11,274 bases of DNA from Chlorobiota bacterium (GTDB taxonomy: Bacteria > Bacteroidota > Ignavibacteria > Ignavibacteriales > Ignavibacteriaceae), in contig RHKR01000035.1 of the NCBI GenBank assembly GCA_008363265.1, positions 2,067 through 13,340 on the forward strand. The letters run 5' to 3'. Below are positions 1-7,779 of this stretch, piece by piece. Below the pieces are notes generated by a model. That model saw only the letters and a program-made list of their open reading frames with translations. It was not told the DNA's origin and searched no databases. Each line of letters starts with the position of its first letter. Position 1 is the first letter of the stretch. The position numbers and the translations under genes were made by a program.

Positions 1-392
1 TACATGTAAATAAGGTTACCCTGGCCAAGGGTGTAGTAGTCGACCATACCGATCTTGGCGTAGATATCGTCTTTCTTCTGTCCGTATCTTACATAACGGA
101 TGATCGAGAGGATCTGCGAGGCAGTCTTGTAATTTTCGTCACGAAGCTTTCCCTCGGGTGTGAACTCAAGGTTGAGATCGAGACCAACCCCAAACTTCTT
201 GAAACCGACATCCGGAGTAAGTCTGAGATTGTAGTGAGGTTTCCCGTCGATCCAGATGAGACCTGCACCACCGGAAAAATTGCCGGTGCCTGCACCGGGG
301 ACCTTGGTGAAGTCTTCAAAGTTTTCCATCTGAGCGCTCACGTTCAGCGAGATGAATGCCAGAAGCGAGAGTATGAGTAATGTTCTCTTCAT
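1..392 (-). CDS. Exported, probably outer-membrane protein, N-terminal part
   Basis: Only the first 130 codons lie in the window; the gene runs off the left edge. The ATG at 392 is preceded by GAGG eight bases upstream. The protein begins with a clear signal peptide: MKRT, a hydrophobic core LLILSLLAFISL, then a cleavage-like NVSAQ, the SAQ ending being common in Bacteroidota. The mature part has alternating polar and hydrophobic stretches rich in Gly, Tyr and Asp, such as GAGLIWIDGKPHYNLRL and IYAKIGMVDYYTLGQGNLI. These look like beta-strands of an outer-membrane barrel or a surface beta-protein. The gene diverges from the UbiA group, and an AT-rich spacer of about 120 bases must carry both promoters. 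I do not recognise a named family; the outer-membrane placement is inference. Confidence 0.75.
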   Translation of the reverse strand, partial: MKRTLLILSLLAFISLNVSAQMENFEDFTKVPGAGTGNFSGGAGLIWIDGKPHYNLRLTPDVGFKKFGVGLDLNLEFTPEGKLRDENYKTASQILSIIRYVRYGQKKDDIYAKIGMVDYYTLGQGNLIYM

Positions 393-462
393 TGTGTCCT
401 CAATTAGTGAATTCTTTTCGATTGCAAAATATTAAAAAATAACAATTTAATATATGTTTTTT

Positions 463-470
463 TATATTTG
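463..470 (+). promoter_or_regulatory. Bacteroidota-type -7 promoter element for the UbiA-rnhB group
   Basis: TATATTTG matches the Bacteroidota primary-sigma -7 consensus TAnnTTTG exactly and lies in the AT-rich gap between divergent genes. Transcription would start near 477, giving a short leader that contains the GGGAGAGG ribosome site at 503-510. No convincing -33 TTTG is visible at the usual spacing, so the call rests on the -7 box and position. Confidence 0.5.
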
Positions 471-502
471 CCACGGAGTTTTATCAATCTAATTTCTCAA
501 CC

Positions 503-519
503 GGGAGAGGTTCTTTCTG
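503..519 (+). promoter_or_regulatory. Ribosome binding site with probable CTG start codon
   Basis: GGGAGAGG (503-510) is followed after six bases by CTG (517-519), which is in frame with the UbiA homologue. Between the in-frame TAA at 490-492 and codon 694 this frame has no ATG, GTG or TTG. The GTG at 694 lies inside the first catalytic Asp motif and cannot be the start. The strong, well-spaced purine tract makes CTG 517 the best candidate. Confidence 0.5.
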
Positions 520-1344
520 CTTACACTTTTCAGACCCCTGAATTTTCTGATCACTCTGATCACCGGATTTATTGCAGTTCTAATCGCCGAGAATGGCGAA
601 CTTACCCACGCCACCCTTTACTTCGGCGTTCTTACGGGTGTCTCAGCTGCACTGATCGGCGCGGGTGGCAACATTATTAACGATATTCTTGATGTGGAGA
701 TCGACAGGATCAACCGCCCCGACCGCCCCCTTCCCGCCGGAAAAGTGACCGTAACCACCGCGACGAGGCTCTACATTTTTTCTAAAATGTTCGGGATATT
801 TTTCGCGGCTATGGCGGGGATAATTCCGGCTCTGATCGCGGCGGCGTCATCGTTCATCATCTTTTTTTATTCCTATTTTCTGAAAAATATCCCTTTGGTG
901 GGAAATTTTACAGTGTCGGTTTTCACCGGGATGGTCTTCATTTTCGGTGCTTCCACTGTTAATAACTATTCAAATGCTCTATTTCCCTTTATCTTCGCTT
1001 TCATGATCAACATGGTAAGGGAAGTGGTGAAGGATGTGGAAGATATTGAGGGTGACACCGCGGAGAACGTACGTACTTTTCCGGTGATATTCGGGGTGGA
1101 ACCCGCGCGGAAACTTGCGGTGATCATCACTTTGCTGCTCATTACTGTAACTTTCGTCCCCTTCCTTTTGCAGGTTTACAGGATCGAATATCTCGTGGTG
1201 ATCGCCGTCTCTGTGGCTCCCGCGCTTATTTCCGTGATCCGGGACACCACCCGCGCAAAGGAGAAGAAGGATTGGGGCAGGATCAGTGGACACCTTAAAT
1301 TGATCATGATACTTGGCATTCTGGCCATCATCGCAGGTATATGA
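517..1344 (+). CDS. UbiA-family prenyltransferase, DGGGP synthase-like
   Basis: Integral-membrane prenyltransferase of the UbiA superfamily, 275 residues if started at CTG 517. Both Mg-diphosphate binding motifs are present: NDILDVEID (D56, D59, D63) followed by RINRPDRPLPAGK, and KDVEDIEGD (D173, D176, D180). The rest alternates hydrophobic helices with short loops, as expected for eight to nine membrane spans. The second motif context REVVKDVEDIEGD resembles geranylgeranylglycerol-phosphate geranylgeranyltransferases (digeranylgeranylglyceryl phosphate synthase), which add the second prenyl chain in ether-lipid synthesis. Homologues occur in FCB-group bacteria. A quinone or other prenyl acceptor is not excluded. 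The stop overlaps the rnhB start (ATGA), so the two are translationally coupled. The odd point is the missing standard start codon; a sequencing frameshift near 490-520 is the alternative. Confidence 0.8.
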   Translation: MLTLFRPLNFLITLITGFIAVLIAENGELTHATLYFGVLTGVSAALIGAGGNIINDILDVEIDRINRPDRPLPAGKVTVTTATRLYIFSKMFGIFFAAMAGIIPALIAAASSFIIFFYSYFLKNIPLVGNFTVSVFTGMVFIFGASTVNNYSNALFPFIFAFMINMVREVVKDVEDIEGDTAENVRTFPVIFGVEPARKLAVIITLLLITVTFVPFLLQVYRIEYLVVIAVSVAPALISVIRDTTRAKEKKDWGRISGHLKLIMILGILAIIAGI

Positions 1345-1952
1345 AACAGTTTGACGATCACTACCGGGAGTTATACAGCACCCCCTTCCTCGCCGGAACC
1401 GATGAGGCAGGCAGGGGCCCTCTCGCCGGACCGGTGATGGCAGCGGCAGTTATACTCCCTGAAAATTTCGATCTTAAAGAGATCAACGATTCGAAAAAAC
1501 TGACCGCGAAAAAACGGGATGAACTCTGGGATAAAATTTACACTTACGCCCTCTCGGTAAGGTTCACCGCGATCGATTCGGAAGAGATCGACAGAATAAA
1601 TATCCTGAATGCCTCCCTGAAAGCGATGAAGATTTCCGTGGAGGGCCTCTCGGAAAAACCGGGAGTGATACTTATTGACGGCAACAAACGGTTTGAGTCC
1701 GAGGTACCCCTCCATCCCATAGTGAAGGGGGACGCGAAGTCACTCACCGTTGCAGCCGCATCGATAATCGCGAAGGTTGCCAGGGACCGCGCGATGATGG
1801 AACTTGACCGCGTCTTCCCCGAATACGGGTGGGCACACAATAAAGGGTACCCAACCAGGGAACACATCGCTGCACTGAAAAAACACGGACCGACATTCTA
1901 CCACCGGAAAACTTTTATCGACCATATTATCAGTCCGGGATTGTTCGATTGA
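1341..1952 (+). CDS. rnhB: Ribonuclease HII
   Basis: Type 2 RNase H, 203 residues, normal for the family. It nicks the RNA strand of RNA/DNA hybrids and removes single ribonucleotides misincorporated in DNA. The catalytic set is intact: D21 and E22 in GTDEAGRGPLAGPV, D113 in ILIDGNKR, and D131 in VKGDAKSLTVAAASIIAKV. The family motif INDSKKL (48-54) and the C-terminal GYPTREHIAALKKHGP / YHRKTF segment are also present. The ATG overlaps the stop of the UbiA homologue by four bases, so it probably relies on coupled translation. DUF5009 follows 60 bases downstream on the same strand. Identification is secure. Confidence 0.97.
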   Translation: MKQFDDHYRELYSTPFLAGTDEAGRGPLAGPVMAAAVILPENFDLKEINDSKKLTAKKRDELWDKIYTYALSVRFTAIDSEEIDRINILNASLKAMKISVEGLSEKPGVILIDGNKRFESEVPLHPIVKGDAKSLTVAAASIIAKVARDRAMMELDRVFPEYGWAHNKGYPTREHIAALKKHGPTFYHRKTFIDHIISPGLFD

Positions 1953-2012
1953 TCCCATCATGTTCATTAAAATTTTAAGAATTGATCCGAAAATATTCCA
2001 ACGGAGAAAATT

Positions 2013-3440
2013 TTGGAAGAAAAGACCACTACCCCCTTTAGATCTTACGCCCTCGACGCGCTGAGGGGATTCGCGATACTTACAATGATCCTGTCGGGTC
2101 GCATTTCCTGGGGCAACCTCCCGGGTTGGATGTACCACGCTCAACTTCCCCCACCCGACCACAAATTCGATCCAATGCTTCCAGGCATCACCTGGGTTGA
2201 TCTGGTTTTCCCCTTTTTTCTTTTCGCCATGGGTGCGGCTTTCCCATTGGCGCTCTCGAAAAAGATCAAAAATGGTAAAGTGTCATGGGACTTGATACTT
2301 CAGATATTGAAACGGGGTGTTCTCCTCGCGTTCTTCGCGATAGTGATCCAGCACCTGCGCCCGCATGTCCTCAGCAAAAGCCCTGATGCTGTCACTTATG
2401 CCATCGCCATTCTGGGATTCGGACTCCTCTTCCTGATCTTCTGGCGGTTCCCCGCATCATTCTCTAAAACCAGGATATATGCCCTCCGTGGCGCGGGATA
2501 TGTTGGAATTGCGGCCATAATGGCGCTTGTAACCTACCCCGACGGCTCCGGTTTCAAGCTCTCACGGTTCGATATCATCATTGCCGTTCTGGCAAATGTT
2601 TCTGTTTTCGGATCGCTGATCTGGATTTTTACCCGCGGGAACTGGCTGTGGAGGCTCGGAATAATGGCTCTGATATTTGCAGTACGTCTTGCGACCAACT
2701 CGGGTGAAGGTTTTATTAAAGACCTCGGTACACTTCAACCTTCAGGCTGGGTGTTTAATGTGAACTTTTTGAAGTATCTCTTTGTGGTGATCCCCGGAAC
2801 CATTGCCGGTGACATAATCGTAAAAATGATGAACTTGAATAACGAAGACCTTAAGGAAAACTTCAGCAACTATTCGGGTTTGTCTGTACTTCTGGCAATT
2901 CTGATGGCGGGATTTACTCTGGTCTCTCTTGTAACTCTCTACAACCGCTGGGTTTGGGAGGGTTTCACGGTTGGATTGTTGATGCTGGCGATCTCGTGGT
3001 ATATACTCCGTGATATGAACGGAAATTACTTCGCGATACTGAAACAGCTTTTCTTGTGGGGAGCATTTTGGTTCGTCCTGGGATTTCTCCTCGAACCGTT
3101 TGAGGGCGGAATTAAAAAGGATCATTCAACGATGAGTTACTATTTCCTCACATCGGGACTGGCGCTCTTCTTCATAATATTTTCTTCGATCATAATCGAT
3201 TTCTTCAGCAAACGCGCATGGATGGGTCTATTGATCGACTCCGGGCAGAACCCTATGATCGCTTATGCCGGTGGCGGAAACCTTATAACCCCCATCCTCG
3301 GCCTGCTGGGCATCGAAGCGCTGATGGGAGAATATTTTACAACCCCGTTCCTTGGCTTCCTTAAAGGCCTGATCGTAACACTGGCACTGGCGTATATCGT
3401 GAAACTGTTCACAAAGTACAAGGTTTTTTGGAGAAGCTGA
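2013..3440 (+). CDS. DUF5009 / NagX-type membrane acyltransferase (HGSNAT-like)
   Basis: Polytopic membrane protein, 475 residues, with about ten hydrophobic helices. It starts at TTG 2013, preceded six bases upstream by GGAG (2003-2006). The N-terminal SYALDALRGFAILTMILSG is the hallmark of the COG4299/DUF5009 family, related to heparan-alpha-glucosaminide N-acetyltransferase. It is followed by a periplasm-facing loop MYHAQLPPPDHKFDP with H42 and by TWVDLVFPFFLFAMGAAFPLAL. A late conserved segment SGQNPMIAYAGGGNLI lies near the C terminus. Family members are thought to move acetyl groups across the inner membrane onto amino sugars, but no substrate can be read here and no glycan-degradation genes are adjacent. 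It probably shares the UbiA-rnhB transcript. Its 3' end converges with dnaG over heptad repeats that begin six bases after the stop. Confidence 0.85.
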   Translation: MEEKTTTPFRSYALDALRGFAILTMILSGRISWGNLPGWMYHAQLPPPDHKFDPMLPGITWVDLVFPFFLFAMGAAFPLALSKKIKNGKVSWDLILQILKRGVLLAFFAIVIQHLRPHVLSKSPDAVTYAIAILGFGLLFLIFWRFPASFSKTRIYALRGAGYVGIAAIMALVTYPDGSGFKLSRFDIIIAVLANVSVFGSLIWIFTRGNWLWRLGIMALIFAVRLATNSGEGFIKDLGTLQPSGWVFNVNFLKYLFVVIPGTIAGDIIVKMMNLNNEDLKENFSNYSGLSVLLAILMAGFTLVSLVTLYNRWVWEGFTVGLLMLAISWYILRDMNGNYFAILKQLFLWGAFWFVLGFLLEPFEGGIKKDHSTMSYYFLTSGLALFFIIFSSIIIDFFSKRAWMGLLIDSGQNPMIAYAGGGNLITPILGLLGIEALMGEYFTTPFLGFLKGLIVTLALAYIVKLFTKYKVFWRS

Positions 3441-3445
3441 GTTAT

Positions 3446-3544
3446 CTATTAGCTATTAGCTATTAGCTATTAGCTATTAGTTCTTAGCGACCAGTGAATA
3501 AAGTCAAACGGCTTATAGCTAATAGCTCATAACTAATAGCTAAA
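3446..3544. repeat. Inverted arrays of 7-base repeats (CTATTAG) at a convergent gene junction
   Basis: Left arm 3446-3487 is five perfect CTATTAG units plus a degenerate TTCTTAG. After a 22-base spacer (3488-3509), the right arm 3510-3544 holds five imperfect units in the opposite orientation (GGCTTAT, AGCTAAT, AGCTCAT, AACTAAT, AGCTAAA). The arms can pair into a long AT-rich hairpin in RNA from either side, so the element may end transcription of both converging genes. The dnaG stop codon (TAG, 3542-3540) lies inside the right arm. In phase, the units read TTAGCTA, the same TTAGNNN form as the arrays near 9780 and 10270. Confidence 0.9.
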
Positions 3545-5495
3545 AACTTTCTTTAAACTTCGAGATTATCCTCTCAGCATCCCGTTTTTCTTCGAGGGTG
3601 TTTTTCAGGTCCTGGGCGAGTTCCATCGTTCTGACCGCGTCTGTGGTTCTCGCGATCTCGTCATGGATCTCTTTAAGTTGAGCGTCGAGCCGCAGGAGGC
3701 GGAACTTTTTTACCGAATCGATGGTGAAGATCGAGATCGCCTTGGCGGGGTCGGTGGGCAACAGGTCATCAAGGTGATCACTTATACGGTGCTTCTCGAC
3801 CGAGAGTTCGAAAATGTATTTTTTTTCCTCCTCTGTGTAATCCCCACCCATGTTCGCGAGCGTGGGAATTATTCCGCTCCCTATCTCATCATATACTTTT
3901 TCGGCAATTGTGTAATGGATCGGAACAGTGTACTCTTCAGGCCTTATGAACTGGAAAATGAAGTGCAGCACCTCTTCGCTCCCCTCGAACATCAGTCTTA
4001 TCAGTTCCATTTCATTCAGTTTTACCGGATCCCTGTGTTGTACCGGTTCAGGTTGGGCTGCCCTTACAACCGCGGTGGTGTGGGTTGGAGGGCCATCCTG
4101 TTGAAGAGGTAACCTCTCACGGTACTCTATCGGGCGGTTCTCGATCTCATCGGTTCTTACCCGCTCAACTTCCTCTTCAAGCAGTCTTTCCCGGAGTTTG
4201 AATCTCTCAGCGATGGCTTTCAGAAGGACCGTCCGTCGCAATTCATCGGGAATCAGCGCGACCGGCCGCACCATCTCCTTGATCGCCGATGTCATTTTTT
4301 CGGGATCGCTTAAGTACCCGGCCTTTTCAAATGAAAGGTATTGGTAGTCGATGAACTCACGGGCGGTTTTCACCTGCTCAAGGAACTGTTTTGCGCCGAA
4401 TTTGTGGACGTATGAATCGGGGTCTTCCCCTTCCGGCAGCGACATAATTTTAAGGTTCAGGTTGTGCTTCAGAACTATCTCGATGCTCCGCATGGCGGCT
4501 TTGTAACCGGCCTCATCAGCATCGAATAGAAGGAAGAAATTCTTCGTGTAGTTCGATAGGAGTTTAACCTGATCGTCAGTGAGAGCTGTCCCAGAAACGG
4601 CGGCTATGTTTTTTATCCCGTTCTGGAAAAGGGAGATCACATCAAGATACCCTTCGACAATGATAACATGGTCGAGCTTTCTGATCTCATCCTTCGAATG
4701 GGAAAGACCGTATAACACCTTCGATTTGTTGTAGATCGGGCTCTCTGGCGAGTTGATGTACTTCCCCGTGTCCGTCCGTTTTTCGAGTATTCTTCCCCCA
4801 GCGCCGATCTCACGGCCATGGTGAGAGAAGATCGGAAAGATCAGCCTGCCCGAAAACCTCTCGTACATTCTCCCTTCTGATTCACCAAGAAAACCGAGTT
4901 CGATCGCCTTCCTCAGGTCAAACCCTTCCTTTTTGTAAAATTCTATCAGTTTGCCTCTTAGACCCGGAGCGTATCCCAGCCTGAAATTCTGGATCGATGC
5001 TTCGTTGATGTTTCTGTTCTTCAGGTACTCAAGGATGTGTTTGTTCTCGCTTTGGGTGGTCAGCTGCTCCGCGAAAAACCTGATGGTGGCTTTGGTTAGG
5101 TCGTAATACTCTTCGTACTTTTTCTGTTCCTCGTTGCTTCTTTCATCGCGGGAGGGAAGATCGATCCCGTACTCGGCAGCAAGAGAACGAACCGCGTCAA
5201 GGAACGACATGTTGCTAATTTCCATAAGGAACTTGATGGCGTTCCCCCCTTTGTGGCACCCGAAACAGTGATATATCTGCTTTTTCGGGGCAACGGAAAA
5301 AGAGGGCGTTTTTTCGCTGTGAAACGGACACAATCCTTTATAGTTCGTGCCGGCTTTTTTCAGTCTGACATACTTCGACACCACATCAACGATGTCGGCA
5401 GCCATCAATACTTCCTGTATCTTTTCTTCAGGTATCTGCAATTCTTTGGGGGTCTTTGCGGGGGAAGGAGGCAAGCTGATGTGCAGCCGCGCCAC
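3540..5495 (-). CDS. dnaG: DNA primase DnaG
   Basis: Replicative primase, which makes RNA primers for lagging-strand synthesis at the fork. Of 651 residues, the N-terminal zinc-binding domain has CPFH (C56, H59) and CFGC (C77, C80). The polymerase basic core includes RFSGRLIFPIF (213-223). The Toprim domain has VIIVEGYLDV (E281) and LLFDADEAG (D325, D327). The C-terminal part from about residue 440 is divergent, charged and helical, as usual for the helicase-interacting domain. The listed start is GTG 5495, without a good ribosome site. Family members usually begin with the IPEEKIQEV segment, so the TTG at 5441 (codon 19) is an equally reasonable start and would drop a Pro/Ser-rich 18-residue extension. 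The gene is divergent from ispG with its own candidate promoter at 5561-5554. Confidence 0.97.
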   Translation of the reverse strand: MARLHISLPPSPAKTPKELQIPEEKIQEVLMAADIVDVVSKYVRLKKAGTNYKGLCPFHSEKTPSFSVAPKKQIYHCFGCHKGGNAIKFLMEISNMSFLDAVRSLAAEYGIDLPSRDERSNEEQKKYEEYYDLTKATIRFFAEQLTTQSENKHILEYLKNRNINEASIQNFRLGYAPGLRGKLIEFYKKEGFDLRKAIELGFLGESEGRMYERFSGRLIFPIFSHHGREIGAGGRILEKRTDTGKYINSPESPIYNKSKVLYGLSHSKDEIRKLDHVIIVEGYLDVISLFQNGIKNIAAVSGTALTDDQVKLLSNYTKNFFLLFDADEAGYKAAMRSIEIVLKHNLNLKIMSLPEGEDPDSYVHKFGAKQFLEQVKTAREFIDYQYLSFEKAGYLSDPEKMTSAIKEMVRPVALIPDELRRTVLLKAIAERFKLRERLLEEEVERVRTDEIENRPIEYRERLPLQQDGPPTHTTAVVRAAQPEPVQHRDPVKLNEMELIRLMFEGSEEVLHFIFQFIRPEEYTVPIHYTIAEKVYDEIGSGIIPTLANMGGDYTEEEKKYIFELSVEKHRISDHLDDLLPTDPAKAISIFTIDSVKKFRLLRLDAQLKEIHDEIARTTDAVRTMELAQDLKNTLEEKRDAERIISKFKESF

Positions 5496-5553
5496 CTCGG
5501 TTCCACCCGGCGGTTGTAAATCGAACTTTGTACGAATTATTTAGGTTACTACA

Positions 5554-5561
5554 CAAAAATA
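5554..5561 (-). promoter_or_regulatory. Bacteroidota-type -7 element for dnaG
   Basis: Read on the minus strand, 5561-5554 is TATTTTTG, an exact TAnnTTTG match. It lies about 60 bases before the GTG start of dnaG in the AT-rich dnaG/ispG divergent gap. A TTT about 20 bases upstream could serve as a weak -33 element. For ispG on the plus strand the best I see is AATTTTTG (5588-5595), one mismatch from consensus. Confidence 0.45.
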
Positions 5562-5626
5562 GACAATCACGAGATATATTTAAATTTAATTTTTGACTGA
5601 TTTTAATTTCGACTGATAAACGCGCA

Positions 5627-7690
5627 ATGACCACGAAATTCGACCCCAAAGTTCTCCTCACCAACAATGTTTACGCTCTGAAAAACTACTGTGACTCGCT
5701 CACTTCCTACTCCCGGTACAAAACCCGTGAAGTGATGGTGGGAAGTGTCGGCATCGGAGGAAACAACCCGATACGGATTCAGAGCATGACGACAACCGAC
5801 ACGATGGATACCAAAGCCACCGTTGAACAGTCGATCCGGATGATCGAAGCGGGTTGTGAACTTGTGCGTATCACCGCACCCAGCATTAAAGAGGCAAAAA
5901 ACCTTGAGGTGATTAAAAAGGAGCTCCGCGCGGCCGGGTTTGATACCCCGCTTATCGCCGATATCCACTTCACTCCCAATGCCGCGGAGATGGCTGCACG
6001 GCTTATTGAAAAAGTCCGCGTTAACCCCGGAAATTATATTGACCGCAAACGGTTCGATTTCATCGAATACGATGACACAACTTACCAGGCGGAGATCGAC
6101 CGTATCCGCGAGCGGTTCACACCCCTCGTGAAGATATGCAAGGAATATGGCACCGCGATGAGGATCGGTACCAACCACGGCTCCCTCTCCGACAGGATCA
6201 TGAGCCGCTTCGGCGACACCCCCCTTGGGATGGTTGAGTCAGCTCTGGAGTTTGTCCGGATCTGCCGCGATGAGAATTACCATAATATCGTTCTCTCAAT
6301 GAAGGCCAGCAACACACAGGTAATGGTTGAGGCATACCGCCTCCTCGTAAGTAAAATGACGGAGGAAGGGATGGATTACCCCCTCCACCTCGGAGTCACC
6401 GAGGCGGGCGGCGGTGAAGACGGTCGTGTAAAGTCAGCCCTCGGAATAGGAGCATTGTTAGAAGATGGACTCGGTGATACTATCCGCGTAAGCCTCACGG
6501 AAGACCCCGAATTTGAAGCCCCCGTGGCGATCGCGCTTGCAGACAGATACAAGAACAGATCCGGTCATGCTGAGATTCCCGCGATTGAAACAAACCCTCT
6601 CGATCCGTTCAACTACAACAGAAGGGAGTCGTTCCAGCTCTTGAACATCGGCGGCAGTTCGGTACCAGTGGTGGTAACCGATCTTTCACAGGAAGACCTT
6701 TCAGACCCCGCTTCACTTGCGCCTGTTGGCTACTTCTACGATGAGCCGACCGACAAATGGAACATGAACGACACGGCATGCGACTATTTTTACCTCGGTG
6801 AAAACCTCCCGGGTTTCGATCTCCCCCACGGTTCACGCGGCATTTACGATTACAGCTTTTGGAAGAAACTCGATTCAAAGGAGCGGGCGCTTCCCCTTTT
6901 AGCAAAAGCGGAATATCTTGAAGAGAATGATCCTGAGCTTCTCTTCAAGTGCCTCTCCATTTCACTTCCGGAACTGGATGAAAACACGATCGCGAAACTA
7001 AAAGATGATGCCTACACAATAATTCTCCTCAGAACGGACAACACCCATGGAATGGCCGAGCAGCGGAGATTTTTCTTCAGACTGATCGAGGAAGGAATAA
7101 AGAATCCCGTTATCCTCCAACGCGATTACACGGGCATCTCAGAAGAGAACTTCCTCCTCTGGCCCTCCACCGACTTCGGCGGCCTCCTCATCGACGGCTT
7201 CGGCGACGGCGTTTTCGTAACTCTCAACAGGTCAAAAAACGCAACGGGTAACGAAAACCCCACGCTCCACACTAAACCCCATACCCCAAACCCCCTCACC
7301 ACTCACCACTCGCCACTCACCACTGAAACAGTGAACCGCATCCTCTTCGGTATTCTTCAGGCGGCAAGGGTTAGAACGTCAAAAACGGAGTATATTGCCT
7401 GTCCATCGTGCGGAAGAACCCTTTTTGATCTGCAGGAGACAACTGAGATGATCAGAAAACGGACATCACACCTGAAGGGAGTCAAGATCGCCATCATGGG
7501 TTGCATCGTTAACGGACCCGGTGAGATGGCCGATGCCGACTACGGTTACGTGGGAAGCGGCCCCGGCAAGATCACGCTTTACCGCGGTAAGGAGGTTGTA
7601 ACAAAAGCTATCGCCACAGAGTTTGCTGTGGACAAGCTGATAGACCTGATAAGGGAGGACGGAAACTGGGTTGAACCGATCGGAATTTAA
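5627..7690 (+). CDS. ispG: 4-hydroxy-3-methylbut-2-enyl diphosphate synthase, long form
   Basis: IspG/GcpE converts methylerythritol cyclodiphosphate to HMBPP in the MEP isoprenoid pathway, using a 4Fe-4S cluster. At 687 residues this is the long three-domain form of Bacteroidota, Chlorobi and plants, against roughly 360-400 in E. coli-type enzymes. The N-terminal TIM barrel starts with SLTSYSRYKTREVMVG and continues with PIRIQSMTTTDTMDT and LIADIHFTPNAAEMAA. A central insert domain spans about residues 300-530. The C-terminal cluster domain has CPSC (C592, C595) and GCIVNGPGE (C626, E633), all intact. Residues about 535-570, just before FGILQAARVRTSKTEYIACP, form a Pro/Thr/His-rich loop. It is longer than I recall from relatives and is encoded by a 7-base-periodic tract. 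No clear Shine-Dalgarno precedes the ATG. Confidence 0.97.
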   Translation: MTTKFDPKVLLTNNVYALKNYCDSLTSYSRYKTREVMVGSVGIGGNNPIRIQSMTTTDTMDTKATVEQSIRMIEAGCELVRITAPSIKEAKNLEVIKKELRAAGFDTPLIADIHFTPNAAEMAARLIEKVRVNPGNYIDRKRFDFIEYDDTTYQAEIDRIRERFTPLVKICKEYGTAMRIGTNHGSLSDRIMSRFGDTPLGMVESALEFVRICRDENYHNIVLSMKASNTQVMVEAYRLLVSKMTEEGMDYPLHLGVTEAGGGEDGRVKSALGIGALLEDGLGDTIRVSLTEDPEFEAPVAIALADRYKNRSGHAEIPAIETNPLDPFNYNRRESFQLLNIGGSSVPVVVTDLSQEDLSDPASLAPVGYFYDEPTDKWNMNDTACDYFYLGENLPGFDLPHGSRGIYDYSFWKKLDSKERALPLLAKAEYLEENDPELLFKCLSISLPELDENTIAKLKDDAYTIILLRTDNTHGMAEQRRFFFRLIEEGIKNPVILQRDYTGISEENFLLWPSTDFGGLLIDGFGDGVFVTLNRSKNATGNENPTLHTKPHTPNPLTTHHSPLTTETVNRILFGILQAARVRTSKTEYIACPSCGRTLFDLQETTEMIRKRTSHLKGVKIAIMGCIVNGPGEMADADYGYVGSGPGKITLYRGKEVVTKAIATEFAVDKLIDLIREDGNWVEPIGI
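7271..7326 (+). repeat. In-frame 7-base tandem repeat tract inside ispG
   Basis: Eight consecutive 7-base units can be phased here: ACTAAAC, CCCATAC, CCCAAAC, CCCCTCA, CCACTCA, CCACTCG, CCACTCA, CCACTGA. The last five are close variants of one another. Because 7 is not a multiple of 3, three units encode one 7-residue peptide repeat, seen as PLTTHHS followed by PLTTETV. The unit CCACTCA is one base from the CCACTAA form of the arrays flanking the four-helix-bundle gene. Confidence 0.9.
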
Positions 7691-7741
7691 CTCAGGAGGA
7701 AATGCTCAAAGAATGCATTCGTATGGTTTCTCAAATCATTT

Positions 7742-7773
7742 TTTGGAGAATTCACCAAAAATTGATATTTTTG
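7742..7773 (+). promoter_or_regulatory. Strong Bacteroidota-type promoter downstream of ispG
   Basis: TTTG (7742-7745) and TATTTTTG (7766-7773) are separated by 20 bases. This matches both the -33 TTTG and -7 TAnnTTTG consensus elements and their usual spacing, the best complete promoter in the window. Transcription would begin near 7780, about 137 bases before the NIF3-like start codon. Confidence 0.6.
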
Positions 7774-7779
7774 TAAAGT

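Noticed and set aside
454..492. In-frame ATG upstream of the UbiA homologue
   Set aside because: It meets a TAA at 490-492 before the conserved region and lies upstream of the probable transcription start. It would matter only if an indel were found.
468..680. 70-codon plus-strand ORF beginning at TTG
   Set aside because: It overlaps the UbiA N-terminal region in another frame, its start lies in the promoter box, and the peptide has no family features.
3663..4112. 149-codon plus-strand ORF opposite dnaG
   Set aside because: It is antisense to the well-supported dnaG coding region and its peptide shows no recognisable domain.
7271..7326. CRISPR-like array
   Set aside because: The units are contiguous 7-mers without spacers and lie inside a coding frame; no cas genes are present in the window.
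7702..7776. 24-codon ORF after ispG preceded by AGGAGG
   Set aside because: The ribosome site is only two bases from the ATG, the peptide is nondescript, and the ORF runs through the promoter at 7742-7773. It is probably incidental.
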